Below are positions 8,577 to 17,698 of a DNA stretch of 64,000 bases, one piece after another. Within the stretch, counting starts at the first letter, position 1. Each line of letters begins with the position of its first letter. The notes under the pieces were generated by a model, which did not search any database, was not told the DNA's origin, and saw only the letters and a list, made by a program, of their open reading frames with translations. The translations under genes and the position numbers were made by a program. The DNA is taken from the NCBI RefSeq assembly GCF_001591365.1, contig NZ_BCUT01000006.1, positions 186,001 through 250,000 on the forward strand, in the 5' to 3' direction. This DNA comes from Variovorax paradoxus NBRC 15149 (GTDB lineage Bacteria > Pseudomonadota > Gammaproteobacteria > Burkholderiales > Burkholderiaceae_C).

Positions 8577-9017
8577 TCAAGCGGCGAGCGTCGCCTTCAG
8601 CGTGATTTCCGGCACGCTGGCCAGCGCCTTCGACAGCGGGCAGCCGGCCTTGGCGGCGGCCGCGATCTGCTGGAACTTCGCTTCCTCCAGCTTGGGCACG
8701 GCGGCGTCGAGCTCGAGCGCGATGCGGTCGATTTTGAAGCCTTCGCCGTCCTTGGCCAGCCGCACCGCGGCCTTGGTGTCGATGCGGGTGGCGGTGAAGC
8801 CCTCTTTCTCCAGGGCGAAGGCAAAGGCCATCGTCAGGCAGGCCGCATGGGCTGCGCCGACGATCTCCTCGGGGTTGGTGCCGCGCTTGTCGTCCTCGAA
8901 GCGGCTGGCGAAGCCGTAGGGATAGTCCTTGAGGGCGCCGGTCTCGGTGCTGACCTGGCCCTTGCCGGTCTTGCCGGCGCCTTCCCAGTGAACGCTTGCG
9001 TGCTTGTCTGCTGCCAT
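8577..9017 (-). CDS. OsmC family peroxiredoxin
   Basis: 146 aa. The N-terminus MAADKHASVHWEGAGKTGKG is typical of the OsmC branch (organic hydroperoxide reduction). The two catalytic cysteines are present: Cys60 in AAHAACLTMAF and Cys126 in AGCPLSKAL, with Arg39 and Glu51 in the expected supporting positions. The ATG at 9017 gives the family N-terminus. It is divergent from the acyl-CoA ligase gene across 235 bp that should hold both promoters. Confidence 0.93.
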   Translation of the reverse strand: MAADKHASVHWEGAGKTGKGQVSTETGALKDYPYGFASRFEDDKRGTNPEEIVGAAHAACLTMAFAFALEKEGFTATRIDTKAAVRLAKDGEGFKIDRIALELDAAVPKLEEAKFQQIAAAAKAGCPLSKALASVPEITLKATLAA

Positions 9018-9252
9018 GAAAACTCTCCTTCGGTCGGGGTGACGGGTGGTGGGAGACGCAGGTATCGCGCGGAACGCCGCGCTTGTCTGTAGTCGCAGGG
9101 CGCATGCGAAGAAGATCGCGAAGATCGAGCAATGCGCGCAGGGCGTCGCCAAGGTGACGCGTCCGGGGGCTTCCCCGATGGGAGCGGCGCGCGGCTCGGC
9201 TTAGGCTGCGGCCTGTCTTCTTTCTCTCCCTCTCCCTCCGCCCGCCTTGACC

Positions 9253-10950
9253 ATGCAACCACGCCCGCACCACAAGTTCTGGCCCAAGCGCCTGCCGCAT
9301 TCGATCACCGTCCCCGCCACCTCGCTGTGGCACAACCTCGCAACCTCGGCGGCGCGCTATCCGGACAAGGCCGCGCTGGTCTTCTTCGGCCGGGTGCTGA
9401 GCTATCGCGGCTTCGCGGACCAGGTCGAGCGGCTGGCCGGCACGCTGCATGCCCTGGGCGTGAAGCGCGGCGATCGCGTGGTGCTGGACATGCAGAACTG
9501 TCCGCAGCTCGTGATCGCGCATTTCGCGATCCTGCGCGCCAATGCAGTGGTGGTGCCGGTCAACCCGATGAACCGGGCCGAGGAGCTCAAGCACTACATC
9601 GTCGACCCCGACGCCAAGGTGGCCATCACCACCGGCGACCTGGCCGGCGAGCTTGCCAAGGCCAGCAACGCGCTGCCGCCCGCGCAGCAGCTGGCCCACA
9701 TGATCGTGACCCAGTTCACCGACGCCTTCGACGCCGATGCGAGCGGCGACGACGCGCCGGCGCCGGCCTGGAAGGAGTGGCTCGCCACGCGCCATCCGCT
9801 GCCCGAGCTCGCGGGCGGCAAGGCCATGGCCTGGACCGACGCGCTGGCCGCGGGCCATGCGGCGCCCGAGCATGTGGTGGGCGCCAACGACATGGCGCTG
9901 CTGCCCTACACCAGCGGCACCACCGGCCTGCCCAAGGGCTGCGTGCACCACCATTCGAGCCTCATGCACAACGCGGTGGCCGGCCAGCTCTGGGGCCAGG
10001 CCACCTCGGAAGCGGTGGTGCTGGCGGTGGTGCCCATGTTCCACATCACGGGCGTGGTGAGCATGATGCACACCTCCATCCTCGCGGCGGCCACGCTGGT
10101 CATCATGCCGCGCTGGGACCGCGAGGTGGCGGGCCGGCTCATCTCGCGCTGGAAGGTCACGAGCTGGACCAACATCCCCACCATGGTGATCGACCTCATG
10201 GCCAGCCCCAACTTCGCGAGCTACGACCTGTCGAGCATCACGCACATCGGCGGCGGCGGCGCGGCCATGCCGCAGGCCGTGGCGCAGCGCCTCTTCGAGC
10301 AGTACGGCCTCAAGTACCAGGAGGGCTACGGCCTCACCGAAACCGCCGCGCCCTCGCACACCAACCCGTCGGACCATCCCAAGCAGCAGTGCCTGGGCAT
10401 TCCGTTCATGAGCACCGATGCGCGCGTGGTCGACCCCGACACGCTGGCCGAAATGCCCATCGGCGAATCGGGCGAGATCATCATCCACGGCCCCGAGGTG
10501 TTCCAGGGCTACTGGAAGCGCCCCGACGCCACCCAGGCGGCTTTCGTCGAGTTCGAGGGCAAGCGCTTCTTCCGCTCGGGCGACATGGGCCGCATGGACG
10601 AGGACGGCTACTTCTTCATGACCGACCGCCTGAAGCGCATGATCAACGCGAGCGGCTTCAAGGTGTGGCCGGCCGAGGTCGAGCTGCTGATGTTCCGCCA
10701 TCCCGCGATCCAGGAGGCCTGCGTCATTTCCACGCGGGACGACTACCGCGGCGAATCGGTCAAGGCGGTGGTGGTGCTGCGCGCCACGCACAAGGACACC
10801 ACCGAGCAGCAGATCATCGACTGGTGCCGCGAGAACATGGCGGTCTACAAGATCCCGCGCAAGGTGCAGTTCGTCGACGCGCTGCCCAAGAGCGGCAGCG
10901 GCAAGGTGATGTGGCGGCTGCTGCAGGAAGACGAGAACGGCGCGCGGTAA
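9253..10950 (+). CDS. AMP-binding acyl-CoA ligase (long-chain fatty-acid type)
   Basis: 565 aa from the ATG at 9253; a TTG two codons upstream is less likely. It activates a carboxylic acid to the acyl-AMP and then the CoA thioester. The phosphate-binding motif is LPYTSGTTGLPKGC, the adenine motif is GYGLTETAAP, the hinge region is SGDMGRMDEDGYFFMTDRLK followed by RMINASGFKVWPAEVE, and the catalytic Lys lies in KSGSGKVMWR near the end. The substrate (fatty or aromatic acid) is not resolved. It stands alone, 76 bp upstream of the nuclease gene on the same strand. Confidence 0.9.
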   Translation: MQPRPHHKFWPKRLPHSITVPATSLWHNLATSAARYPDKAALVFFGRVLSYRGFADQVERLAGTLHALGVKRGDRVVLDMQNCPQLVIAHFAILRANAVVVPVNPMNRAEELKHYIVDPDAKVAITTGDLAGELAKASNALPPAQQLAHMIVTQFTDAFDADASGDDAPAPAWKEWLATRHPLPELAGGKAMAWTDALAAGHAAPEHVVGANDMALLPYTSGTTGLPKGCVHHHSSLMHNAVAGQLWGQATSEAVVLAVVPMFHITGVVSMMHTSILAAATLVIMPRWDREVAGRLISRWKVTSWTNIPTMVIDLMASPNFASYDLSSITHIGGGGAAMPQAVAQRLFEQYGLKYQEGYGLTETAAPSHTNPSDHPKQQCLGIPFMSTDARVVDPDTLAEMPIGESGEIIIHGPEVFQGYWKRPDATQAAFVEFEGKRFFRSGDMGRMDEDGYFFMTDRLKRMINASGFKVWPAEVELLMFRHPAIQEACVISTRDDYRGESVKAVVVLRATHKDTTEQQIIDWCRENMAVYKIPRKVQFVDALPKSGSGKVMWRLLQEDENGAR

Positions 10951-11026
10951 CAGCGGGTTCGCGGCCGGGGCGCGGCGCATTTCGCGCCGAGAATCCGGGG
11001 CTTCGACCGCCCGATTTTCCCCGCCC

Positions 11027-11554
11027 ATGCGCCTGCGCTTTCCGTTCGCCGTTTGTCTTGCGTTGCTGCTGCCGCTGCTGTCGCAGGCCGCTTCTTCGTC
11101 CCGCACCTGCCTGGTGGTCGGCATCAGCGACGGCGACACGCTCACGGCGCGCTGCGGGCGCCTCGGTGCCTACGAGGAGGTCAAGGTGCGCATTGCCGCC
11201 ATCGACGCACCTGAGCGCGCGCAGCCCTACGGCCAGCGCAGCAGGCAGGCGCTGAGCCGCATCTGCTACTTCGAGCAGGCGGTCATCACCGAGCGCGACA
11301 CCGACCGCTACGGCCGCACCGTGGCCGACGTGCGCTGCAACGGCGAGGATGCGGGCACCCGCATGGTGGCCGAAGGCTGGGCCTGGGTGTACGACTTCAA
11401 CGGCATCGCCACGCGCCGCGGCGGCGAACTGTTCAAGCTGCAGGACAGCGCGCGTGCGCAGCGGCTCGGGCTGTGGGCCGGCGCCAGGCCGCAGCCGCCC
11501 TGGGAATGGCGGCGCCGCCAGCGCGAGGACCACCCGGACCGCTTCCTGTTCTGA
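11027..11554 (+). CDS. Secreted thermonuclease-like (SNase family) protein
   Basis: 175 aa with a signal peptide (MRLRFPFAVCLALLLPLLSQA). The SNase fold is shown by GISDGDTLTARC, VRIAAIDAPERAQPYGQRSRQ, ERDTDRYGRTVADV and GWAWVYD. The residues equivalent to the catalytic Asp (DGDT, IDAPE), Arg and Glu (TERDTDRYGR) are in place, so it is probably an active calcium-dependent nuclease exported to the periplasm or medium. It has a Cys-containing RC...C pattern that could form disulfides. Its stop lies 2 bp before the convergent NDH-2 gene. Confidence 0.88.
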   Translation: MRLRFPFAVCLALLLPLLSQAASSSRTCLVVGISDGDTLTARCGRLGAYEEVKVRIAAIDAPERAQPYGQRSRQALSRICYFEQAVITERDTDRYGRTVADVRCNGEDAGTRMVAEGWAWVYDFNGIATRRGGELFKLQDSARAQRLGLWAGARPQPPWEWRRRQREDHPDRFLF

Positions 11555-11556
11555 GC

Positions 11557-12903
11557 CTACGACTCGCTCTTGCCCCGCACGTCCGCCACCACGCGCGCAT
11601 TGCGCTGGAAGCTCCAGTAGGCGCTGGCCCAGTCCATCAGCACCACGATGCGGTTGCGGAACCCGATCAGGAAGTACGCGTGCGCGAACAGCCAGAACAG
11701 CCACGCGAGCCGGCCGCTGAAGCGCAGCGGTCCCAAGGGCGTTTCCAGGTCGACCACCGCCGAATTGCGGCCGATGGTGGCCAGGTTGCCGTAGTCCCGG
11801 TAGCGGAAAGGCACGGTCGGCACGCCCGCGATGCGGCGAAGAATGTTGGCGGCCGCCGCGCGGCCCATCTGCTTGGCGCCGGGCGACACGCCGGGCACCG
11901 GCTTGGGCGGCTTGCCGGGGGCGTAGCTCAGGGCCGCGGCCAGGTCGCCCACCACGCTGATCTCGGGATGGCCCGGCAGGCTCAGGTCGGGCTCGACCTT
12001 GATGCGGCCCGCGCGGTCGCATTCGGCGCCGGTCGCCTCGCCCAGCATGCGTCCGAGCGGCGATGCCGCCACGCCCGCCGCCCACACCACGCAGCTGCTG
12101 TCGATGCGGTAGCTGGTGGCCGGAGCGCCGCTGGCACCGCCGCCGGCTTCCACTTCGAGGCCGGTGGCGTCGATGGCGGTCACGCGTGCATTGAGCCGCA
12201 CCTCGACGCCCAGCCGCTGGAGCTGCTCCAGCGCCTTCTGGCTCAGGCTCTCGGGCATGGCCTGCAGCACGCGCGGCCCGCCCTCGACGAGCAGCACCTG
12301 TGCGCTCCCCGGATCGATGCGGCGGAATTCGCCGGAGAGCGTGTGCTTGGCGATCTCGGCCAGCGTGCCGGCCATCTCGACCCCCGTGGGGCCGGCGCCG
12401 ATCACCACGAAGGTGAGCAGGGCGCGGCGGCGCTCGGGGTCGGTGGCGGTCTCGGCCGCCTCGTAGGACATCAGCACGCGGCGGCGGATCTCGAAGGCGT
12501 CGGACAGCGTCTTGAGGCCCGGCGCCAGGGGCGCCCATTCGTCATGGCCGAAATAGCTGTGGGCCGCGCCGGCCGCGACCACCAGGTGGTCGTAGCTCAC
12601 CAGGCTGCCGTTGGCCAGCCGGACCGCGCGTGCGGCCGGATCGATGGCGCTCACTTCGCCGAGCAGCGTGGTGATGCGCGGCTGTGCGCGGAACAGGGCC
12701 CGCACCGGCGCCGCGATCGACGGCGCGGCGAGACCGGCGGTCGCCACCTGGTAGAGCAGCGGCTGGAACAGGTGGTGGTTGGTCTTTTCGATCACCGTCA
12801 CGTCCACGTCGGCGCGTTCGAGCCTGCGGGCGGCTTCGAGTCCGCCGAATCCGCAGCCGACGATGACGACATGGGGGCGGGCGGAGGCGTTGGTCGTTTG
12901 CAT
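11557..12903 (-). CDS. NDH-2-type NAD(P)/FAD-dependent oxidoreductase
   Basis: 448 aa. Two dinucleotide-binding motifs are visible: VVIVGCGFGGLEAARRL near residue 12 (FAD) and VVIGAGPTGVEMAGTLAE near residue 166 (NADH). HHLFQPLLYQVATAGL is diagnostic of type II NADH dehydrogenases, as is VVGDLA near residue 305. The C-terminal region is hydrophobic (LAWLFWLFAHAYFLIGF) for membrane attachment. The enzyme would pass electrons from NADH to quinone without pumping protons. The ATG at 12903 gives a normal N-terminus (MQTTNASARPHVV). Monocistronic, convergent with the nuclease gene. Confidence 0.9.
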   Translation of the reverse strand: MQTTNASARPHVVIVGCGFGGLEAARRLERADVDVTVIEKTNHHLFQPLLYQVATAGLAAPSIAAPVRALFRAQPRITTLLGEVSAIDPAARAVRLANGSLVSYDHLVVAAGAAHSYFGHDEWAPLAPGLKTLSDAFEIRRRVLMSYEAAETATDPERRRALLTFVVIGAGPTGVEMAGTLAEIAKHTLSGEFRRIDPGSAQVLLVEGGPRVLQAMPESLSQKALEQLQRLGVEVRLNARVTAIDATGLEVEAGGGASGAPATSYRIDSSCVVWAAGVAASPLGRMLGEATGAECDRAGRIKVEPDLSLPGHPEISVVGDLAAALSYAPGKPPKPVPGVSPGAKQMGRAAAANILRRIAGVPTVPFRYRDYGNLATIGRNSAVVDLETPLGPLRFSGRLAWLFWLFAHAYFLIGFRNRIVVLMDWASAYWSFQRNARVVADVRGKSES

Positions 12904-13092
12904 CGAACAGATGATACGCAGCCGATACCCAGCCGCCCTGCAAGCCGGCCGATCTTGTGCCAAAGTGGCTCCCCCCACCGATGGTTGCCTGTGCCTCCCC
13001 CGGCCCACGGCGTGCTAAGGGCGCGAACTTGTCCTACGCGCCTTTGCAGCGGCCATCGGCTACAAATTGCGGTTGACCCGACTGGAGACACC

Positions 13093-14349
13093 ATGACGCT
13101 TTCCCGGCCGATCACCCAGGCGGCGAGCGCACTGCGCGACAAGTTCCGCGAAGTGCGCGCCGCCAGCCTGGCACTCGCCGCGCCGCTCTCCGCCGAAGAC
13201 CAGTGCATCCAGTCGATGCCCGACGCGAGCCCGACCAAATGGCATCTCGCGCACACGACCTGGTTCTTCGAGACCGTGCTGCTCCAGCCGCATGCGGCGG
13301 GCTACCGGCCTTTCGACGAGCGGTTCCACTACCTCTTCAACTCGTACTACGAAGCGCTCGGCCCGCGCCATCCGCGACCGCAGCGGGGGCTGCTCACGCG
13401 CCCTTCCGTGGACGAGGTGCATGCCTACCGCGCCCATGTCGACGAAGCGGTGATCGCACTGCTCGACGGCGGCGCCGGCGAGAGCGACTGGGCGGCCATC
13501 GAACCCATCGTCACGCTCGGGCTGCACCACGAACAGCAGCACCAGGAGCTGCTGCTCACCGACATCCTGCATGCCTTGTCGTGCAACCCGCTGTTGCCCG
13601 CCTACCGGCCCGCGGCCGGGCCTGCGCTGCGGCTGGCCGCCGTGCCGCCGGCCATGCGCTGGCTGCCGCAGCCCGGCGGCATGGTGCAGGTGGGCCATGA
13701 GGGGCCGCAGCAGGGCTTTGCCTTCGACAACGAAACCCCGCGCCATGCGGCGCTGCTGCAGCCCTATGCCATTGCCGACCGGCTGGTGAGCTGCGGCGAC
13801 TATGCGCAGTTCGTTGCCGACGGCGGCTACCAGCGCCCCGAGCTCTGGCTCTCCGACGGCTGGGCAGCGGTGCAGGCGCAGGGCTGGCGCCATCCCGCCT
13901 ACTGGCTGGCCGCCGACGATCCCCGGCTGCAGGCCCAGCAGCCGCAGGGCGGCTGGCAGGTGTTCGGCCTGCATGGCGTGCGGCCGATGGAGGCCGATGC
14001 GCCCGTGTCGCAGCTGAGCTTCTACGAGGCCGCCGCGTATGCCGAATGGGCCGGTGCGCGCCTGCCGACCGAATTCGAATGGGAAGCGGCCTTCGATGCG
14101 CCCGGCATCTCGCAGATGAGCGGCCACGTCTGGCAGTGGACGCGCTCCTCCTACGACCCGTATCCCGGCTTCAGGCCCATGCCCGGCATCGCGGCCGAAT
14201 ACAACGGCAAGTTCATGGTGGGCCAACTGGTGCTGCGTGGCGGCAGCGTGGCGACGCCGGCCGGGCACACGCGGCCCAGCTACCGCAATTTCTTTCCGCC
14301 GGCGGCGCGCTGGCAGTTCTCGGGGCTGCGGCTCGCGAAAGACATCTGA
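13093..14349 (+). CDS. egtB: Ergothioneine biosynthesis sulfoxide synthase EgtB
   Basis: 418 aa, preceded by CTGGAGACACC. EgtB joins a thiol (cysteine or gamma-glutamylcysteine) to trimethyl-histidine (hercynine) using a non-haem iron. The DinB-like N-terminal domain has WHLAHTTWFFE (His51, His54) and LHHEQQHQE (His146, His150), giving a His51/HxxxH iron triad. The C-terminal FGE-sulfatase-type domain has RLPTEFEWE, SGHVWQWTRSSYDPYPGF, and LRGGSVATP with RPSYRNFF. egtD follows after 3 bp, which confirms the pathway. Confidence 0.93.
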   Translation: MTLSRPITQAASALRDKFREVRAASLALAAPLSAEDQCIQSMPDASPTKWHLAHTTWFFETVLLQPHAAGYRPFDERFHYLFNSYYEALGPRHPRPQRGLLTRPSVDEVHAYRAHVDEAVIALLDGGAGESDWAAIEPIVTLGLHHEQQHQELLLTDILHALSCNPLLPAYRPAAGPALRLAAVPPAMRWLPQPGGMVQVGHEGPQQGFAFDNETPRHAALLQPYAIADRLVSCGDYAQFVADGGYQRPELWLSDGWAAVQAQGWRHPAYWLAADDPRLQAQQPQGGWQVFGLHGVRPMEADAPVSQLSFYEAAAYAEWAGARLPTEFEWEAAFDAPGISQMSGHVWQWTRSSYDPYPGFRPMPGIAAEYNGKFMVGQLVLRGGSVATPAGHTRPSYRNFFPPAARWQFSGLRLAKDI

Positions 14350-14352
14350 ATC

Positions 14353-15372
<1,020 letters not shown>

Positions 15373-15417
15373 ATTGTTTTGAGTTTCGGGGCCGGGTCTC
15401 GCCCCGGCGGGCGACTC

Positions 15418-15445
15418 ACTTTCTTTTGCTTCGCCAAAAGAAAGT
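15418..15445. repeat. Hairpin in left arm of intergenic element
   Basis: ACTTTCTTTTG (15418-15428) and CAAAAGAAAGT (15435-15445) form a perfect 11-bp stem with a 6-base loop CTTCGC. It is markedly AT-rich compared with its surroundings. Its counterpart in the right arm is at 15905-15936. Confidence 0.85.
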
Positions 15446-15677
15446 AAGCAAAGAAAAGGCGACCCCTACTGTCTGCGTCCCTTCGCTTCGCTGCGGGCAA
15501 CCTGCGGTGCTCGATTACGGCGGGGGTCCGCAGAACTCGCTCCACTGCGTTGCGCTCAAACAGCTGCGGCCCTGATCCCGCCTCCATCTCCGCTCCTCGG
15601 CGCATACAGAAGGGGTTGGAGCGGGCGGCCTTCGCTTCGCTCGGCCCCAAACCCAACAGCCAACACCAACAGGCCAA

Positions 15678-15706
15678 CCACCGCAGGCGCTGCGCGCCTG
15701 CGGTGG
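15678..15706. repeat. Central palindrome of intergenic element
   Basis: CCACCGCAGGCGC (15678-15690) and GCGCCTGCGGTGG (15694-15706) are perfect complements around TGC. This 13-bp stem marks the symmetry centre of the 600-bp inverted repeat. Confidence 0.85.
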
Positions 15707-15904
15707 CTTGGTGGCCGAGCGAAGCAAAGGCCCGTGTGGTTTCGAAGCCCCTCTGTATGCGCCGAGGAGCGCAGCGTTTCGCGGATCAGGGCTCGCCCTT
15801 GTTTGAGCGAAGCGAGTTTGGGCGAGACCCCGCGAAACGCGAGCACCGCAGGTTGCCCGCAGCGAAGCGGAGGGTCGCAGACAGTGGGGTCGCCTTTTCT
15901 TTGG

Positions 15905-15936
15905 CTACTTTCTTTTGGCGAAGCAAAAGAAAGTAG
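15905..15936. repeat. Hairpin in right arm of intergenic element
   Basis: CTACTTTCTTTTG (15905-15917) and CAAAAGAAAGTAG (15924-15936) form a perfect 13-bp stem with loop GCGAAG. It is the mirror copy of the hairpin in the left arm, and the flanking CTTTTCTTTG/CAAAGAAAAG boxes are mirrored too. Confidence 0.85.
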
Positions 15937-16113
15937 CTCGCCCGCCGGGGCGAGACCCGGCCCCAAAACTCAAACAAACCCAGAACCTCAATCCGTCGGC
16001 ATACCGCCCCCATGGATTCGCCCCCCAAAAGCAACGGGCACAATATCCCTTCCCCGCGCGCCACCGCATCCGCCAACTGCGCCCCGCGCCCCCCGCCCCT
16101 TGGAGTGCAAGAC

Positions 16114-16398
16114 ATGAAAGCAACCTGGAACGGCGTCACCATCGCCGAAAGCGACGACACCGTGCTCGTCGAAGGCAACCACTATTTCCCGATGAGCTCG
16201 CTCAATCGCGACCACGTGACCTTCAGCAACCACAAGACCACCTGCCCCTGGAAGGGCACGGCCAGCTATTACTCGCTGCTGGTCAACGGCGAGCTCCACA
16301 CCGACGCTGCCTGGTACTACGCCGACCCGAAGCCCGAGGCCGAGGAAATCCGCGACCGCGTGGCGTTCTGGAAGGACGTGAAGGTCACCGCGTCGTGA
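16114..16398 (+). CDS. DUF427 domain protein
   Basis: 94 aa, starting MKATWNGVTIAESDDTVLVEGNHYFP, then TCPWKGTASYYSLLV and AAWYYADPKPEAEEIRDRVAFW. This is the complete DUF427 pattern, a small beta-barrel family of unknown function. The TCPWKG motif and the paired Tyr/Trp residues are conserved in the family. I place the start at 16114 because the domain begins there; an in-frame ATG at 16012 would add Pro-rich sequence next to the repeat. The TGA (16396-16398) overlaps the GTG start of the dioxygenase gene. Confidence 0.88.
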   Translation: MKATWNGVTIAESDDTVLVEGNHYFPMSSLNRDHVTFSNHKTTCPWKGTASYYSLLVNGELHTDAAWYYADPKPEAEEIRDRVAFWKDVKVTAS

Positions 16399-17147
16399 CC
16401 ACGGCCGCGTTCGCTCCACCCTTCGTCCAGCCTGCCGAGCTGCAGGCCGCGCTGCGCGAGCAAGGCTATGCCGTGCTGAGCCCGCAGGGCGTGAGCGACT
16501 GGCTGGGTGTGCCGCTTGCGCAGCTCGAAGCACTGCATGCCGACTGGAACGATCTCCCGCCGGACGAATACCTGAAGGACGGCGGCCGCTATCGCACGCG
16601 GCGCCACGCCTGCTTCACGGTCGAAGGCGATTCGATCGTGCAGGCGCCGCACCGCGCGCACTGGCAGCCGGTCGAATACAACGCGCTGCATGGCGGCATG
16701 CAGCGCTGGTTCGCGCCCATGCACGAAGCCACGGTGGCGCAGCCGGCCTGGCAGCGCCTGCTGCAGCGCCTGGGCGAGGCCGCGAGCGGCATGCGCGGCG
16801 CGGCGGCGGCGCAGCCGTGGTTCGTCGAGGCGCACCAGTTCCGCATCGACACCGCGGGCGGCATCGGCCGGCCCACGCCTGAAGGCGCGCACCGCGACGG
16901 CGTCGACCTGGTGGCGGTGGCGCTGGTCGGGCGCAGCGGCATCAAGGGCGGCGAGACGCGCGTGTTCGAAGCCAGCGGCCGCCGCGGCGAGCGCTTCACC
17001 ATGACCGAGCCCTGGACGCTGCTCCTGCTCGACGACGCGCGCGTGATCCACGAGTCCACGCCGATCCAGCCGCTCGAGGAGGGCGGCGCCGGCTGGCGCG
17101 ACACACTCGTCGTCACCTGCCGCGCCGGGGCTTTCCAGGGGGATTGA
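16395..17147 (+). CDS. 2OG-Fe(II) dioxygenase family protein
   Basis: 250 aa from a GTG start that overlaps the DUF427 stop (GTGA), indicating coupling. Iron-ligand motifs are EGAHRDGVDLVAVALV (His and Asp of HxD) and a distal His in DDARVIHEST, followed by an Arg in WRDTLVVTCR for 2-oxoglutarate. The arrangement fits the bacterial 2OG-Fe dioxygenase family that includes amino-acid hydroxylases such as isoleucine dioxygenase. Also characteristic are YRTRRHACF and EAHQFRID. A free amino acid is a plausible substrate, but this is inference. Confidence 0.8.
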   Translation: MTTAAFAPPFVQPAELQAALREQGYAVLSPQGVSDWLGVPLAQLEALHADWNDLPPDEYLKDGGRYRTRRHACFTVEGDSIVQAPHRAHWQPVEYNALHGGMQRWFAPMHEATVAQPAWQRLLQRLGEAASGMRGAAAAQPWFVEAHQFRIDTAGGIGRPTPEGAHRDGVDLVAVALVGRSGIKGGETRVFEASGRRGERFTMTEPWTLLLLDDARVIHESTPIQPLEEGGAGWRDTLVVTCRAGAFQGD

Positions 17148-17254
17148 TCCTGCTGGCTTGAGTCCTACAGCCACTGCCCGGCGCAGAGGTTAAATTCGGG
17201 GCCCGGCTCGGTTGCGAGCCGCGCCTGTCCGCGAACGAAAAAGTGAGGTCCGCC

Positions 17255-17698
17255 ATGTTCAATCACATCCTGGTTCCGATCGACGGCTCCGAAACTTCCA
17301 TGCTCGCGGTCAGCAAGGCCAGCGGCCTGGCGCTGGCGTTCGGAAGCCGCATCACGTTGATTCACGTGATCGACAACTACCCCTTCATCGGCGTGGGTGC
17401 GGACTATGCGCTGGGCCAGAACGAGTACCTGGCCGCGGCCACCGCGAGCGCGAATGCGGCGCTCGCCCGCGGCGTGGCGGCGCTCGCCGCCGAGGGCCTG
17501 CACAGCGACCAGCGCGTGATCGACGGCCACGTGGTGCACGAAGGCATCGTCGACACCGCCATCGCCATTGCGGCCGACCTGATCGTGATGGGCTCGCACG
17601 GGCGCAGCGGCATCGAGAAGCTGCTGCTGGGCAGCGTCACGCAGCGCGTGCTGCAGGACGCGCCCATGCCGGTGCTCGTGGTCAAGGGCGGGCTGTAA
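17255..17698 (+). CDS. Universal stress protein (UspA family)
   Basis: 147 aa. It starts MFNHILVPIDGSETS, the classical Usp beginning, and has the ATP-binding motif G-2x-G-9x-GS in GSHGRSGIEKLLLGS near the C-terminus followed by VLVVKG. It is probably an ATP-binding cytoplasmic stress protein. GTGAGG precedes the ATG at 17255. The 3' end overlaps the convergent pseudouridine synthase gene by 17 bp (17682-17698). Confidence 0.93.
   Translation: MFNHILVPIDGSETSMLAVSKASGLALAFGSRITLIHVIDNYPFIGVGADYALGQNEYLAAATASANAALARGVAALAAEGLHSDQRVIDGHVVHEGIVDTAIAIAADLIVMGSHGRSGIEKLLLGSVTQRVLQDAPMPVLVVKGGL

Larger units (their letters stand above)
15377..15976. repeat. 600-bp imperfect inverted repeat (intergenic element)
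   Basis: The left arm starts with GAGTTTCGGGGCCGGGTCTC and the right arm ends with its near-exact complement. Similarity continues inward through GGCGACCCC, CTGTCTGCG, CTTCGCTGCGGGCAACCTGC and CTCCTCGGCGCATACAGA to a centre near 15692. Each arm also holds its own hairpin. The arms differ by small indels, so the left is about 30 bp longer. It fills almost the whole 741-bp gap between egtD and the DUF427 gene and contains no credible gene: the open frames in it are products of the repeat. It looks like two head-to-head copies of a family-specific intergenic repeat. Confidence 0.85.

Noticed and set aside
15373..16113. Several open frames of 60-145 codons inside the intergenic element.
   Set aside because: They run through the inverted repeat in both directions, share the same residues in mirrored arms, and have no domain, so they arise from the repeat itself.
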